Under the pieces are notes generated by a model that saw only the letters and a list, made by a program, of their open reading frames with translations, was not told the DNA's origin and did not search any database. 64,000 nt of DNA from Candidatus Nitrotoga sp. CP45 (GTDB lineage Bacteria; Pseudomonadota; Gammaproteobacteria; Burkholderiales; Gallionellaceae), in NCBI GenBank assembly GCA_945874105.1, contig CAMCFJ010000001.1, positions 1 to 64,000 of the forward strand, written 5' to 3'. A program made the translations under genes and the position numbers. The number at the start of each line of letters is the position of its first letter. The first letter of the stretch is position 1. Below are positions 37,598-47,131 of the stretch, piece by piece.

Positions 37598-38730
37598 GGG
37601 CTCAATGCTTTTAATGGCAGGCCTTGCAGAACATCAAATATTCGCTTGGCGGCCAAGCCATCTCCGTAAGGATTAACCTTAGAGGATAAACGCTCCTTAA
37701 CTGTGGCATCCGCCAGCAATGCATTAGCCGCCCGAATGATGGTTTCGGTGTTGGTTCCCGCAAGAATTGAAAAGCCATTTGCAACGCCCTCCATGCGCTC
37801 GGTATGATCGCGCATAACCACTGTTGGCACGGCAAAAGATGGAGCTTCCTCCTGGATACCACCAGAGTCTGTGATGATCAGTCGGGATCTGCTTTGCAAA
37901 TATAGGTTGGTTTCAAAGTCGACCGGATCAATCAGTAGCAAGTTGGTAATGTTGCCAGACAACTCTTCATTCACTACGGTTCGCACAGCAGGGCTCAGGT
38001 GCACCGGAAAGACAAAGCCTAACTCAGGGTGCTGTTCGCAGAGTGTGCGTATGGCGACACATATCTGGTGCATGGCGGGGCCCTGATTTTCACGCCGGTG
38101 GGCGGTAACCAGCACCAATTCGCGTCCAGGGAAGAACGATTCCGCTAGCCTGACAGCATCGTTACCACCAGACTGCCCCCACCGCTGTCGGATAACACCG
38201 ATGGCATCCACCACGGTGTTGCCAGTCAGGTGGATGTGGCTGGCGTCAACGCCTTCAGCCCGCAGACTGCTGACCGCAGCCCCAGTAGGAGCAAAGTGCC
38301 AGCGTGCCATTCGCGCAATCAACACGCGATTGAGTTCTTCAGGAAAGGGGCTGGCCAGATCGCCGGTACGCAATCCGGCCTCTACATGGCCAACGGGAAT
38401 ATGCAAGTAGAAGGCTGACAACGCCGCTACAAATGCTGTTGTAGTGTCACCTTGCACCAGTACTGCGTCGGGCGCAGATTGACGCATCGCTGTACCCAGC
38501 GCCTCCATAAGCCGTGCGGTAAGGCTGGACAGGGTTTGATTGGCGTGTATGACTGCGAGGTCAATGTCTGGCTGGATTCCAAACACACCCATGGCTTGAT
38601 GCAGCATTTCGCGATGCTGACCGGTGGAGCAAATTGTCAATTGCATATCTGACCTGCGCTGAGCCTCAGCTACCACCGGAGCCAGCTTGATTACTTCTGG
38701 CCGAGTGCCAAATACCAGCATGACTTTCAT
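37594..38730 (-). CDS. wecB: UDP-N-acetylglucosamine 2-epimerase (non-hydrolysing)
   Basis: WecB interconverts UDP-GlcNAc and UDP-ManNAc, supplying ManNAc or ManNAcA residues for surface polysaccharide. The 378 residues match the non-hydrolysing family: MLVFGTRPEVIKLAPVV at the start, VQGDTTTAFVAALSAFY, GHVEAGLRTGDLASPFPEE and the UDP-binding LIITDSGGIQEEAPSF. The active-site Asp and Glu positions are in place. It overlaps the deacetylase upstream by 4 bp and the glycosyltransferase downstream by 4 bp. A WecC dehydrogenase is not in the window, so the product could be ManNAc itself, or the acid if WecC lies elsewhere. Confidence 0.95.
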   Translation of the reverse strand: MKVMLVFGTRPEVIKLAPVVAEAQRRSDMQLTICSTGQHREMLHQAMGVFGIQPDIDLAVIHANQTLSSLTARLMEALGTAMRQSAPDAVLVQGDTTTAFVAALSAFYLHIPVGHVEAGLRTGDLASPFPEELNRVLIARMARWHFAPTGAAVSSLRAEGVDASHIHLTGNTVVDAIGVIRQRWGQSGGNDAVRLAESFFPGRELVLVTAHRRENQGPAMHQICVAIRTLCEQHPELGFVFPVHLSPAVRTVVNEELSGNITNLLLIDPVDFETNLYLQSRSRLIITDSGGIQEEAPSFAVPTVVMRDHTERMEGVANGFSILAGTNTETIIRAANALLADATVKERLSSKVNPYGDGLAAKRIFDVLQGLPLKALSP

Positions 38731-40298
38731 AGCGAGAGTCCTTCGGGTGGCACAGCATGACTCTGTCCTGCGTATTCGACCGATAGGTTCCAGGAGCTAC
38801 GTGACTTGATCGCAGCGCAAATGCTATAACCCCCTGAGTTAGCTTGGATCACTACCTCTGCGCGGTCTTGAAAAAAATCCATTGCGTCGGATTCATTCGC
38901 GAATAACACGTTGCCGCTGTTTTTCATGTGACAAATGAATGCCACATGAGCCTGAACACGCTGCTCTTCCGAGCTCCAACCATACTGGTACCGAGCAGAG
39001 AAAGGATGATCAAGGTAGCCAAAAAATGTACGACTATCTCGCGCCAAATCAAAGGATTGTTTGTAAATAGACAGCGGGTCTGGGCCATCAAATATGCAAT
39101 CACCATGCAACATGCACTGCTGACTGTGCCCGATAAAACCAACTGGTGAACCTGGCGCTGAACCAGCGCGCGCCATTAGATAGTCCGGATCATTGCGGAT
39201 AATTCCGCCGATACATCCTTCGTAGCCTGAGTCCGCCAAAGCGATCCGCGCATACATGGGTGTTTGGTGAAAGGGTGACACTGCATAGCGGACAGCTTGC
39301 CCCGTCACACGTTTGATCGCGTTGGCAGAAGCGCTTGCTTCTTGTAAAGAGGCCTCATAACTCCCACCCCAATTGGAAGCGTGGGTGGCCGTATGCGACA
39401 GTATGGCTCCGCCGTGGGTCAGCACCTCCCGCACAAGAGCGTGGTGTTTAGGGTCATCCAACACTTTTGAATGCAGTGCCAAGGAAAATGGCACTTCCAA
39501 CTGCTGGTAGGCATGCCAAAGGATACGCGCAGACTCGATGTCTTCGTCGCAGTCCAGCCGCATTGTCACCGCAGCCCCATAGCCGTCTGGTATTTCCGAA
39601 ATAACTGGGTGACAGATCCGCGTTGGCCAAGCGTAGTGGGCAATATAGAGTTCAACAATGCGCCATTCTTGTGAGTCAACAGGCCCAACTGAGCGGTTGA
39701 ACCATAGCAAGGAATCCGGCCACAATCCGGCGTAGGCACCCAGAGACTCGCCGTCCATACGGATTTCTGCAAGTGTTTTTTCAGAGGGTAGCTGCAGGCA
39801 TTGACTCAAAGACCAGATTGAATCGTCAGTGCGAATGCCACCGTAACCCAGATTATTCCACTCGTCGGCGAAGTCAAAACGCAAAAATGGTCGACTGGCT
39901 AACGGACTGAATACAACAGGGTCAATCTGCTTGTAGTCTATATGCAACCCGCTTTCGAACATGCCGCCGATGGGTGCTGGCGAGCACTTTGTTCCCTGGC
40001 GCGCGTACTCGGAAATCGGAGCCGAATGTGCGCCAAGATACTGAATTAATTCAAGCGGCATCGCACCAAAGAGCAAAATTTTGCATCGAGCAGACTCTAT
40101 GGTGCGGATGATTGTTGCTGCCCAATTGGCTGGTGGGTTAATGATCACTGCCAGCATACTGATATCCTGGGCCAGGAGCCTGTCCCACTTTGCCAGGCTG
40201 ATTCGACACACCCGGCCCATGCCACAACTACGCTGCAACGCTGCAGCAACAACCGTTGCGGCTTCCTCACTTGAACCTGGACAGATAAGATAGATCAT
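38727..40298 (-). CDS. NodB-like polysaccharide deacetylase-family protein
   Basis: A 523-residue protein. The start at 40298 forms an ATGA overlap with the CapK-like gene; a longer reading to 40388 would run back inside that gene. An N-terminal ~200-residue region with no known domain (MIYLICPGSSEEAATVVAAA) precedes a carbohydrate-esterase-4-like barrel: MRLDCDEDIES in place of the NodB motif T-F-D-D, then ILSHTATHASNWGG as the H-x-x-x-H zinc motif 2, and YAVSPFHQTPM near motif 3. Divergence in motif 1 means deacetylase chemistry is likely but not certain. There is no clear signal peptide, so it would act on cytosolic intermediates. It is coupled to wecB. Confidence 0.78.
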   Translation of the reverse strand: MIYLICPGSSEEAATVVAAALQRSCGMGRVCRISLAKWDRLLAQDISMLAVIINPPANWAATIIRTIESARCKILLFGAMPLELIQYLGAHSAPISEYARQGTKCSPAPIGGMFESGLHIDYKQIDPVVFSPLASRPFLRFDFADEWNNLGYGGIRTDDSIWSLSQCLQLPSEKTLAEIRMDGESLGAYAGLWPDSLLWFNRSVGPVDSQEWRIVELYIAHYAWPTRICHPVISEIPDGYGAAVTMRLDCDEDIESARILWHAYQQLEVPFSLALHSKVLDDPKHHALVREVLTHGGAILSHTATHASNWGGSYEASLQEASASANAIKRVTGQAVRYAVSPFHQTPMYARIALADSGYEGCIGGIIRNDPDYLMARAGSAPGSPVGFIGHSQQCMLHGDCIFDGPDPLSIYKQSFDLARDSRTFFGYLDHPFSARYQYGWSSEEQRVQAHVAFICHMKNSGNVLFANESDAMDFFQDRAEVVIQANSGGYSICAAIKSRSSWNLSVEYAGQSHAVPPEGLSL

Positions 40299-41665
40299 GG
40301 ATGCACTAGATGGCGAAATTTTTGGTGGCGACCCACGCGCATAAAATCGTTCGCATTGACAAACTGCACATCGAAACCTTGACCCCAAAATTCATGTATT
40401 TTTTCTTGAGTTTTGTCTGCATTTTTATGAGAGTCGAGAATGATACGCAAGATAGGTGGCGCACTGCGCAGATCAATTTGAAACTCTTGGATGCCGCCTA
40501 CACGGTGATCCAACATATCCATAATATGGTGAGTTGGATGAGGGATGCCGTTGATAGGTACAAGGTCGTGTATGCGTCCGACCACATCTGTCATATAAAG
40601 GCCATCCGACCGCTGTTCTACTCTAGCCAAGTCGCCCGTTCGATAGCGGATAAGTGGCATCAAGTGATTTCTAAAGCCGGTAAAAACTAACTCTTGTACA
40701 TCGGTATCATCTCCTTCGGCAGGCGCACTCTCGGGCCAACCCTCTGAATCCAGTAACTGCAAGCCTTGTTTAGCGCCATTGAGCTCGTAACCTATTACAC
40801 CAAATTCGGCTAATCCATAACGATTTTCCACACGACACTGCAAAACCGTGCTTATCTTTTCTCTCTGGTACGTCTCTAATAGCTCGCCACTGGATTCAAA
40901 CACCTCAAAGGCATTTCCACTGCCATATTGCCGCTCAACATAACAAGCAAGTGCGTAAATCGTAGAGGGGTGCGCATGCGCGAGATAAGGGCGCCTCCTC
41001 TTCAAGGTTCTCCAAATTTCTTCAAGGCCGATATCATCCAGACGGCTAAAGAAAATATTGCTTCGATTCATGGCGAAGCACTTGAGATCTTCACGAGTGG
41101 GCCAATTGGTCTTCACCGCATCCGGAAACGAGCATGCAAAATGAAGTTCGGATTTGTGCTTCAGTTTGCCAATACGCTCACGAGCGTAAAGGGTGACAGC
41201 TGCGGAGTAATCAGTCGCCTCTTGATCGTAATAGACCATACACGAGGGGCCGGTTGACCCTCCGGTTTTACAAGCATGATGACGAATACCGTCAATAGAT
41301 ATTGAGTGCAGACGAGCACCTTGCTCGCGAATAATGTCTTTGGTGAGGAATGGAAGGTCTTGCAAGAATCCTGCATCTTGACGCACCTTCTCTGGATTGA
41401 ATGAAAGCCTGGAGAAGAGTTCCCGGTAATAGGGAACGTGACTCTGGGCGAAGAGCAGGGTATCGGCCAAACGATTGCGGGCGAGCTGAAGTCGATTAGC
41501 AAACGGAATTTGGTAATGTCTGCGCAACTCCTCCAGCTTGGAGCGAACAATGCGCTTTTCCATGCGCTCAGCAACTGGATATGCAACGTAGGCGCTTACC
41601 AAGCCTATTGCCAAGCGAAATGGTTGGTGTGCAAACAATGCCTCAAGTTTTTCTCTGAGGGCCAT
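40295..41665 (-). CDS. CapK/PaaK-like AMP-forming adenylate enzyme
   Basis: A 456-residue member of the ANL superfamily, similar to phenylacetate-CoA ligases and to CapK proteins of capsule clusters. The P-loop-like motif is KTGGSTGPSCMVYYDQEATD, followed by NRYGLAEFGVIGYELNG (A5-like), FRNHLMPLIRYRTGDLARV (A7/A8-like) and VGRHQKFRHLV at the end. CapK homologues in polysaccharide loci have no settled substrate; activation of an acyl or amino group to decorate the glycan is one idea. The ATG at 41665 is preferred to a GTG one codon earlier; no strong ribosome site is seen. It overlaps the deacetylase start by 4 bp and lies 195 bp after wzt. Confidence 0.83.
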   Translation of the reverse strand: MALREKLEALFAHQPFRLAIGLVSAYVAYPVAERMEKRIVRSKLEELRRHYQIPFANRLQLARNRLADTLLFAQSHVPYYRELFSRLSFNPEKVRQDAGFLQDLPFLTKDIIREQGARLHSISIDGIRHHACKTGGSTGPSCMVYYDQEATDYSAAVTLYARERIGKLKHKSELHFACSFPDAVKTNWPTREDLKCFAMNRSNIFFSRLDDIGLEEIWRTLKRRRPYLAHAHPSTIYALACYVERQYGSGNAFEVFESSGELLETYQREKISTVLQCRVENRYGLAEFGVIGYELNGAKQGLQLLDSEGWPESAPAEGDDTDVQELVFTGFRNHLMPLIRYRTGDLARVEQRSDGLYMTDVVGRIHDLVPINGIPHPTHHIMDMLDHRVGGIQEFQIDLRSAPPILRIILDSHKNADKTQEKIHEFWGQGFDVQFVNANDFMRVGRHQKFRHLVHP

Positions 41666-41859
41666 CACTGCAACCGCCTAATGATCAATCCGATGGATGT
41701 CACTACATACCCCGAGAGCAGCAACTTTAGGTGAGGTGAACAACTATAGGATGGCATGTCAATGAAATCGCCAGTAAATACCGTAAAGAGGCAACGCAAA
41801 ACTTACAGCACGAACATAGGTTCGTGCCTTAACCAAAATTTGGCGGTGGCTTATCACGT

Positions 41860-42624
41860 TCATATCGATTTTCTTGCTGCTGTTGATATGATTTCGTCCT
41901 CAATGATGCGGCCGTGTTGTAGGTGGATGCGGCGGTTACAAATTTTGGCGACCAAATTAGGGTCATGTGTAGCTATTACCAGAATGGATGCCTTATCTAC
42001 GAGCGAACCGAGTCGAACAGCCGCCTTGGCACTAAATTCTGCATCACCAACGTTAAGCCATTCATCCATGATCAAAATATCAGCATCAATGCTGGTTGAA
42101 ATGGCGAAAGCTAAACGCAGCACCATGCCGCTTGAGTAGGTTCTTACGGGAAGATTGAGGAAGTCTCCCAAATCAGTGAAATCAGCAATTTCATCGGTTT
42201 TGTTACGGATGGTCGCAGGTGTAAGGCCATCCAAAATTCCACGCAAGTAGATGTTTTCAAAGCCGGTAGCATCTGGATCCAGGCCCATAGATACATCAAG
42301 TATAGAAGCCACTTTGCCCTGTATCTTAAGATCTCCATGTACCGGCGCATACACGCCTGATAGCACGCGTAACAAGGTTGATTTTCCAGAGCCGTTGTGA
42401 CCAACTAGCCCGACTCGGGCACCTTCTTGGAAATCAAAATTCAATCCATCCAAGGCTCTAACAACCGAGTGATGCTTTGCATCTTGTCCGATTTTTCCGC
42501 CCGTTGATAAGTTGAACACCGCTTTCTTTAATGAGCGGTGAGAGTTTTCGTATATAGGGAATTCAACGCTTACATCCCTGGCAATGATAGAAGCACTCAA
42601 GGGGTCACAACCAGTAGGGAACAC
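41860..42624 (-). CDS. wzt: Polysaccharide ABC exporter, ATP-binding subunit
   Basis: A 254-residue ABC ATPase of the Wzt/KpsT export class. Walker A is GLVGHNGSGKSTLLR, the signature is VRTYSSGMVLRLAFA, and Walker B is ADILIMDEWLNVGDAEF with the switch His in VIATHDPN. The N-terminal RDVSVEFPIYENSHRSLK is typical of O-antigen/capsule exporters. The protein lacks the C-terminal carbohydrate-binding domain found in long Wzt proteins, so export is not gated by a terminal sugar modification. The start lies inside the permease gene (20-bp overlap), indicating coupled translation. It energises transfer of the finished lipid-linked glycan across the inner membrane. Confidence 0.93.
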   Translation of the reverse strand: MFPTGCDPLSASIIARDVSVEFPIYENSHRSLKKAVFNLSTGGKIGQDAKHHSVVRALDGLNFDFQEGARVGLVGHNGSGKSTLLRVLSGVYAPVHGDLKIQGKVASILDVSMGLDPDATGFENIYLRGILDGLTPATIRNKTDEIADFTDLGDFLNLPVRTYSSGMVLRLAFAISTSIDADILIMDEWLNVGDAEFSAKAAVRLGSLVDKASILVIATHDPNLVAKICNRRIHLQHGRIIEDEIISTAARKSI

Positions 42625-43402
42625 GATTTCTATAACGCTGCATCAGATACTGAGCAAAGCCAAAACCGATTATCAGGAATCCGACAGACCACACCCATGA
42701 CTCAAAATGAATAGGTCTCCCAATGATTGGTGCCCGAACAATTTCAATAAGATGATAGAGCGGGTTGCATGTCGCCACCCATGCGCGGTCTTTGAGAATT
42801 TCAGGCGACCACATTACTGGGGTGAAAAAAAATGCTACTTGAACCAAGTTAGTCACGATTTGAGAAATATCCCTGAACCGGGCACAAAACATCCCCAAAA
42901 CAACGCCAATCCAGACACCATGCAATAGCAATAAAAAAAGCGCGAGAGGTACCAAAAAGAATGCTGGGCTTGGCCAATGGCCAGAAGCAATAAGCATGAT
43001 CACAACAACAGGGAGGCTATGCAACAGAATCACAAAGTTCCGCCACGCAATCCTGCAAACATGAACCGTAAGCGGCAATCGTATCTGATTGATAAGATAT
43101 GCCGAACCAATAAACGAAGTGCATCCTTCATTTACTGATGATGCGAGATACTGCCAAATAACTAGTCCTACGGCGAGATAGGGAAGGTAATTAGTGATTT
43201 CTTGCTGTAGTAACGTTGAATAAAGCTCACCAAGTACAACCACCATAATCAGTGTGCTCAATGTAAACCAGAATGGCCCCAAAAAAGATCGGCGATAGCG
43301 CTGGCGAATATCATGCCAACCAAGCGTGCCCCATATTTGAGAGGCACGCATGCCAATAAATAGATCATTGCGCTCGTTGTGAGTAGTGGAGCCGTTTGTC
43401 AT
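42605..43402 (-). CDS. wzm: Polysaccharide ABC exporter, permease subunit
   Basis: A 265-residue ABC-2 type permease with six predicted membrane segments, starting with the cytosolic amphipathic MRASQIWGTLGWHDIRQRYR and FLGPFWFTLSTLIMVVVLGE. The family motif VAFFFTPVMWSPEILKDRAW is the conserved extracellular loop and helix. Length matches Wzm/RfbA proteins. It opens the operon, 19 bp after the dnaE stop codon and on the same strand, so read-through from dnaE is possible as well as a promoter inside dnaE. It forms the channel with Wzt for a capsule or O-antigen chain. Confidence 0.92.
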   Translation of the reverse strand: MTNGSTTHNERNDLFIGMRASQIWGTLGWHDIRQRYRRSFLGPFWFTLSTLIMVVVLGELYSTLLQQEITNYLPYLAVGLVIWQYLASSVNEGCTSFIGSAYLINQIRLPLTVHVCRIAWRNFVILLHSLPVVVIMLIASGHWPSPAFFLVPLALFLLLLHGVWIGVVLGMFCARFRDISQIVTNLVQVAFFFTPVMWSPEILKDRAWVATCNPLYHLIEIVRAPIIGRPIHFESWVWSVGFLIIGFGFAQYLMQRYRNRVPYWL

Positions 43403-43421
43403 ATTTCAAGAAAAAACTTGC

Positions 43422-46400
43422 TCAAGAGTAAGCAATGTTAACATTCTGATCGCCTAGCAGTTTTTTTAATCCGCTCATTAGATCACTGTGCAGCGTGACG
43501 CTCCAAGGCTCGCCCAGCTTCAAGTTCGCGCTTCCGCGGGCATTGTGGTAACACACTACAGCCATGCATTTGCCGTCGCGATAGGGGGTGAGCACTTCTT
43601 TTAACTGGGCCACGCTAATGTGTGCGTCAGACGAAACGACAAGCTCCAGGCGCTTGGCGAATGTGGAACGCGCCGAGGCGAAATCGAATAACTCCTCACC
43701 ATTGACGCGCATATTGCCGGAATACTCGTCGAGACTGGCTTTGCCGCGCACCACCAGCAATTCATCTTCACGTATCCACGGCCGATTGGCCTCGAATACT
43801 TCGTTGAATACCATCATTTCCAACTGTGCGCTGCCGTCGTCCAGTGTGACAATCGCCATGCGCCCACGTCGCGTCTGCTGTATTCGCACGGCAGAGACTA
43901 TGCCAGCCAATACCACTGGCACGCCACCGCGTTTGTTGTTGCCGTTTTGCGGCAGCGCTTGCAGCGTGATATCGGCCAGGCGTGTCTTGACGAAATTTTC
44001 CAGTTCGTTGGCATATTCTTGATAGGGATGGCCACTGAGATAAAAACCCAAGCTGGTTTTTTCGTGTTGCAATTGCTCGCGCAATGTCCAGCGCGGGACG
44101 CTCTTCATTTGCACCGGCATCGCCACACTTGCATCGTCCTCGAATAGACTATTTTGATTGACTGATCGTGCTTGCTGCTCCGCACTGCACAGTGCAGTCT
44201 CGAGCGATGCCAGCAATTGATGGCGATGATCCGAAATCTTATCGAATGCGCCACTGCGGATCAGCGCTTCAGTCGCGCGTCGGTTCACTACGCGCTTATC
44301 TACGCGATGGCAAAAGTCGAACAGGTCGCGGAATGGCCCACCGAGTTTGCGCGCATCTTCAATGCTATCTATCGCAGCTTTGCCGGTACCCTTAATGGCT
44401 TCCAAACCATATGCAATCGTTTTTTCGTCCACCGGCATAAAGCGGTTTACAGACGAGTTAATATCCGGCGGCAAAATGCATATTCCCTGTGCCAGGGTAT
44501 CGAGATAGAAAATATGCACTTTGTCGGTGTTATCCATATCCGATGACAGTGTGGCGGCCATGAATGCCGCCGGGTAATGCGCTTTTAGATAGGCGGTCTG
44601 ATAGGACACCAACGCGTAGGCAGCAGAATGTGATTTGTTGAAGCCGTACCCGGCGAATTTTTCCATCAGGTCGAATAGTTGCTCTGCCAGTCGCTTGTTG
44701 ATAGCGCGCGCCACAGCGCCGTCCACGAAGATGCTGCGTTGCAGCGCCATCTCCTCGGCATTTTTTTTCCCCATCGCGCGGCGCAATTCATCTGCCGCTC
44801 CCAGCGAATAACCGCCGATGATCTGCGCGATCTGCATTACTTGCTCCTGGTACACGATCACACCGTAAGTCGGCTTGAGCGAAACCTCCAGTTCGGGATG
44901 AAAATAATCAGCCTTGGAACGGCCATGCTTGCGGTTGATGAAGTCCTCTACCATGCCAGATTCGAGCGGCCCCGGGCGATATAACGCAACTAGCGCCACG
45001 ATGTCTTCAAAGGTGTCCGGTTGCAGCTTGATAATCAGCTTTTTCATGCCGGGAGACTCAAGCTGAAATATCGCGGTGGTGTTGGCCGCCTTGAGCAGGG
45101 CGTAAGTCGGCTTGTCCTCCAGTGGAAGATTTTCAATGGAGAAGCGATTTTCAATGGAAAAACCTGGGCCTGCCGGCATCTTGTTTACATATTTCACCGC
45201 CCAATCAATGATGGTGAGCGTGCGCAACCCCAAAAAGTCGAATTTCACCAAGCCGATTTTTTCCACATCGTCTTTGTCAAACTGACTGATGCCCTTGTCG
45301 CTGCCCTCGGCGTAATAAAGCGGACAAAAGTCGGTCAGCTTGCCCGGTGCGATCAGTACTCCGCCCGCGTGCATGCCGACATTGCGCGTTAAATCTTCCA
45401 GCCGCGCGCCCAGCTCAAGCAGCTCTTCCACGCCTTCTTCGCTGCTGATGATGGCGTTGAATTCCGGCTCCAGCTCACGCGCTTTTTTCAGTGACACCGG
45501 TTTGACGCCTTCCAGCGGAACGAGCTTGGACAGGCGATCGCACAGGCCATAAGGAAAATCCAGCACTCGTCCGACATCGCGGATCACCGCTTTGGACGCC
45601 ATGGTGCCGAAGGTGGCAATCTGGGACACGCTCGCCGCGCCGTATTTTTGCTTTACATAATCGATAACGCGCTCGCGCCCATCCTGGCAGAAATCAACAT
45701 CGAAGTCGGGCATGGATACGCGTTCCGGATTCAGGAATCGTTCAAACAGCAGGGCGTAGCGTAGTGGGTCAAGATCGGTGATGCCGAGGCTGTAAGCCAC
45801 CAGTGAACCTGCGCCCGAGCCGCGACCGGGGCCGACCGGCACGTCATTGAGCTTGGCCCAGCGAATGAAATCTGCCACGATCAGAAAGTAACCGGAGAAC
45901 CCCATTTTTATAATGGTCTCAATCTCGAACGCCAGGCGTGTGGTGTATTCCTGCATCTTCGCGGCGCGCACAGTTTCATCCGGATACAACTGCAGCATGC
46001 GTTGATGCAAGCCGCGTTCGGATTCAGTACGCAGAAAATCATCCAGGCTTTCGCCGTTGGGGGTGGGAAAATCCGGCAAATAGGGCTTGCCCAGTTGCAA
46101 GGTCAGATTACAACGCTTGGCGATCTCCACGCTGTTTTGCAACGCTTCAGGAAAATCGGCGAACAGTGTCATCATTTCGGCCTGGGTTTTGAAATACTGC
46201 TGCGTGGTGAATTGGCGCACGCGCCGCTTGTCGTTCAGCACATATCCTTCGGCGATGCACACGCGCGCCTCGTGCGCTTTGTAGGCATCCGGGCTTAGAA
46301 ACTGAATCGGATGAGTGGCTACCACGGGTAACGCCAGCTCTGCGGCCAGCCCGACCGTTTCACGCACATGCAGCTCTTCGCGCGCCATGCCGCTACGCTG

Positions 46401-46910
46401 CACTTCCAGATAATATCGACCGGGGAATAGCGTTGCCCACTCAAGCGCCAGTTGACGTGCCGTTGCCCGATTGCCATTCAGTAGCGCCGTGCCGACCTCA
46501 CCGAAATGCGCGCCGGATAATGCGAGCAGCCCATCTGTACCGTCGCGCAACCATTGTTTGTGTATTTCGATGCGACCGCTGTGTTGCCTTTCCAGATAGG
46601 CGCGTGTCACCAAATCACACAAGCGTAAGTAGCCAACATTGGACTGGCATAACAATAACAGGCGGGAAGGTTTGTCGCGCTCGGCGGGATTGCTGATGAA
46701 CACATCACAGCCAATAATGGGCTTGATCCCGGCAGCGCGCGCTGCCTGATAAAACTTGATCAGCCCGAACACATTATTGAGGTCGGTAAGCGCCAGCGCG
46801 GGCATGACATCCTGTTTGGCGGCGGCAATCGCCTCGGGAATGCGCACAATGCCATCGGCAATGGAGTATTCGCTGTGCAGACGCAGATGGATGAAAGAGG
46901 GTTGGGGCAT
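43422..46910 (-). CDS. dnaE: DNA polymerase III alpha subunit
   Basis: The replicative polymerase catalytic subunit, 1162 residues as expected for DnaE1. It has an N-terminal PHP domain (FIHLRLHSEYSIADGIV), the polymerase core with catalytic Asp residues in MPDFDVDFCQDGRERVIDYV, the beta-NTP-binding stretch PVGPGRGSGAGSLVAYSLGI, fingers with YQEQVMQIAQIIGGYSLG, tandem HhH, and a C-terminal OB-fold (VVLAGIVSAVRIQQTRRGR) with the clamp-binding region. No intein or frameshift is visible. It is a single core gene standing directly upstream of the surface-polysaccharide operon. Confidence 0.98.
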   Translation of the reverse strand: MPQPSFIHLRLHSEYSIADGIVRIPEAIAAAKQDVMPALALTDLNNVFGLIKFYQAARAAGIKPIIGCDVFISNPAERDKPSRLLLLCQSNVGYLRLCDLVTRAYLERQHSGRIEIHKQWLRDGTDGLLALSGAHFGEVGTALLNGNRATARQLALEWATLFPGRYYLEVQRSGMAREELHVRETVGLAAELALPVVATHPIQFLSPDAYKAHEARVCIAEGYVLNDKRRVRQFTTQQYFKTQAEMMTLFADFPEALQNSVEIAKRCNLTLQLGKPYLPDFPTPNGESLDDFLRTESERGLHQRMLQLYPDETVRAAKMQEYTTRLAFEIETIIKMGFSGYFLIVADFIRWAKLNDVPVGPGRGSGAGSLVAYSLGITDLDPLRYALLFERFLNPERVSMPDFDVDFCQDGRERVIDYVKQKYGAASVSQIATFGTMASKAVIRDVGRVLDFPYGLCDRLSKLVPLEGVKPVSLKKARELEPEFNAIISSEEGVEELLELGARLEDLTRNVGMHAGGVLIAPGKLTDFCPLYYAEGSDKGISQFDKDDVEKIGLVKFDFLGLRTLTIIDWAVKYVNKMPAGPGFSIENRFSIENLPLEDKPTYALLKAANTTAIFQLESPGMKKLIIKLQPDTFEDIVALVALYRPGPLESGMVEDFINRKHGRSKADYFHPELEVSLKPTYGVIVYQEQVMQIAQIIGGYSLGAADELRRAMGKKNAEEMALQRSIFVDGAVARAINKRLAEQLFDLMEKFAGYGFNKSHSAAYALVSYQTAYLKAHYPAAFMAATLSSDMDNTDKVHIFYLDTLAQGICILPPDINSSVNRFMPVDEKTIAYGLEAIKGTGKAAIDSIEDARKLGGPFRDLFDFCHRVDKRVVNRRATEALIRSGAFDKISDHRHQLLASLETALCSAEQQARSVNQNSLFEDDASVAMPVQMKSVPRWTLREQLQHEKTSLGFYLSGHPYQEYANELENFVKTRLADITLQALPQNGNNKRGGVPVVLAGIVSAVRIQQTRRGRMAIVTLDDGSAQLEMMVFNEVFEANRPWIREDELLVVRGKASLDEYSGNMRVNGEELFDFASARSTFAKRLELVVSSDAHISVAQLKEVLTPYRDGKCMAVVCYHNARGSANLKLGEPWSVTLHSDLMSGLKKLLGDQNVNIAYS

Positions 46911-47131
46911 GGTGGCGAAATGACGGTTACGGCTGAAATTTTACCATCGTCATCAGAGTGAGGAATTAAAAGATTTCTACCTGTTGATATAGCTCAGGAA
47001 AACATGCCAGAGAAGAATGGTTGCCGGGGTTAAAGATGAAGGTTTGCAAGGAGTGCGTTTCGACAAGTTCAACGCGAACGGACTTGTCCAGCCCGGCAGC
47101 CGCATTCCCCGCAATGACGGCTGGTGTCTGA

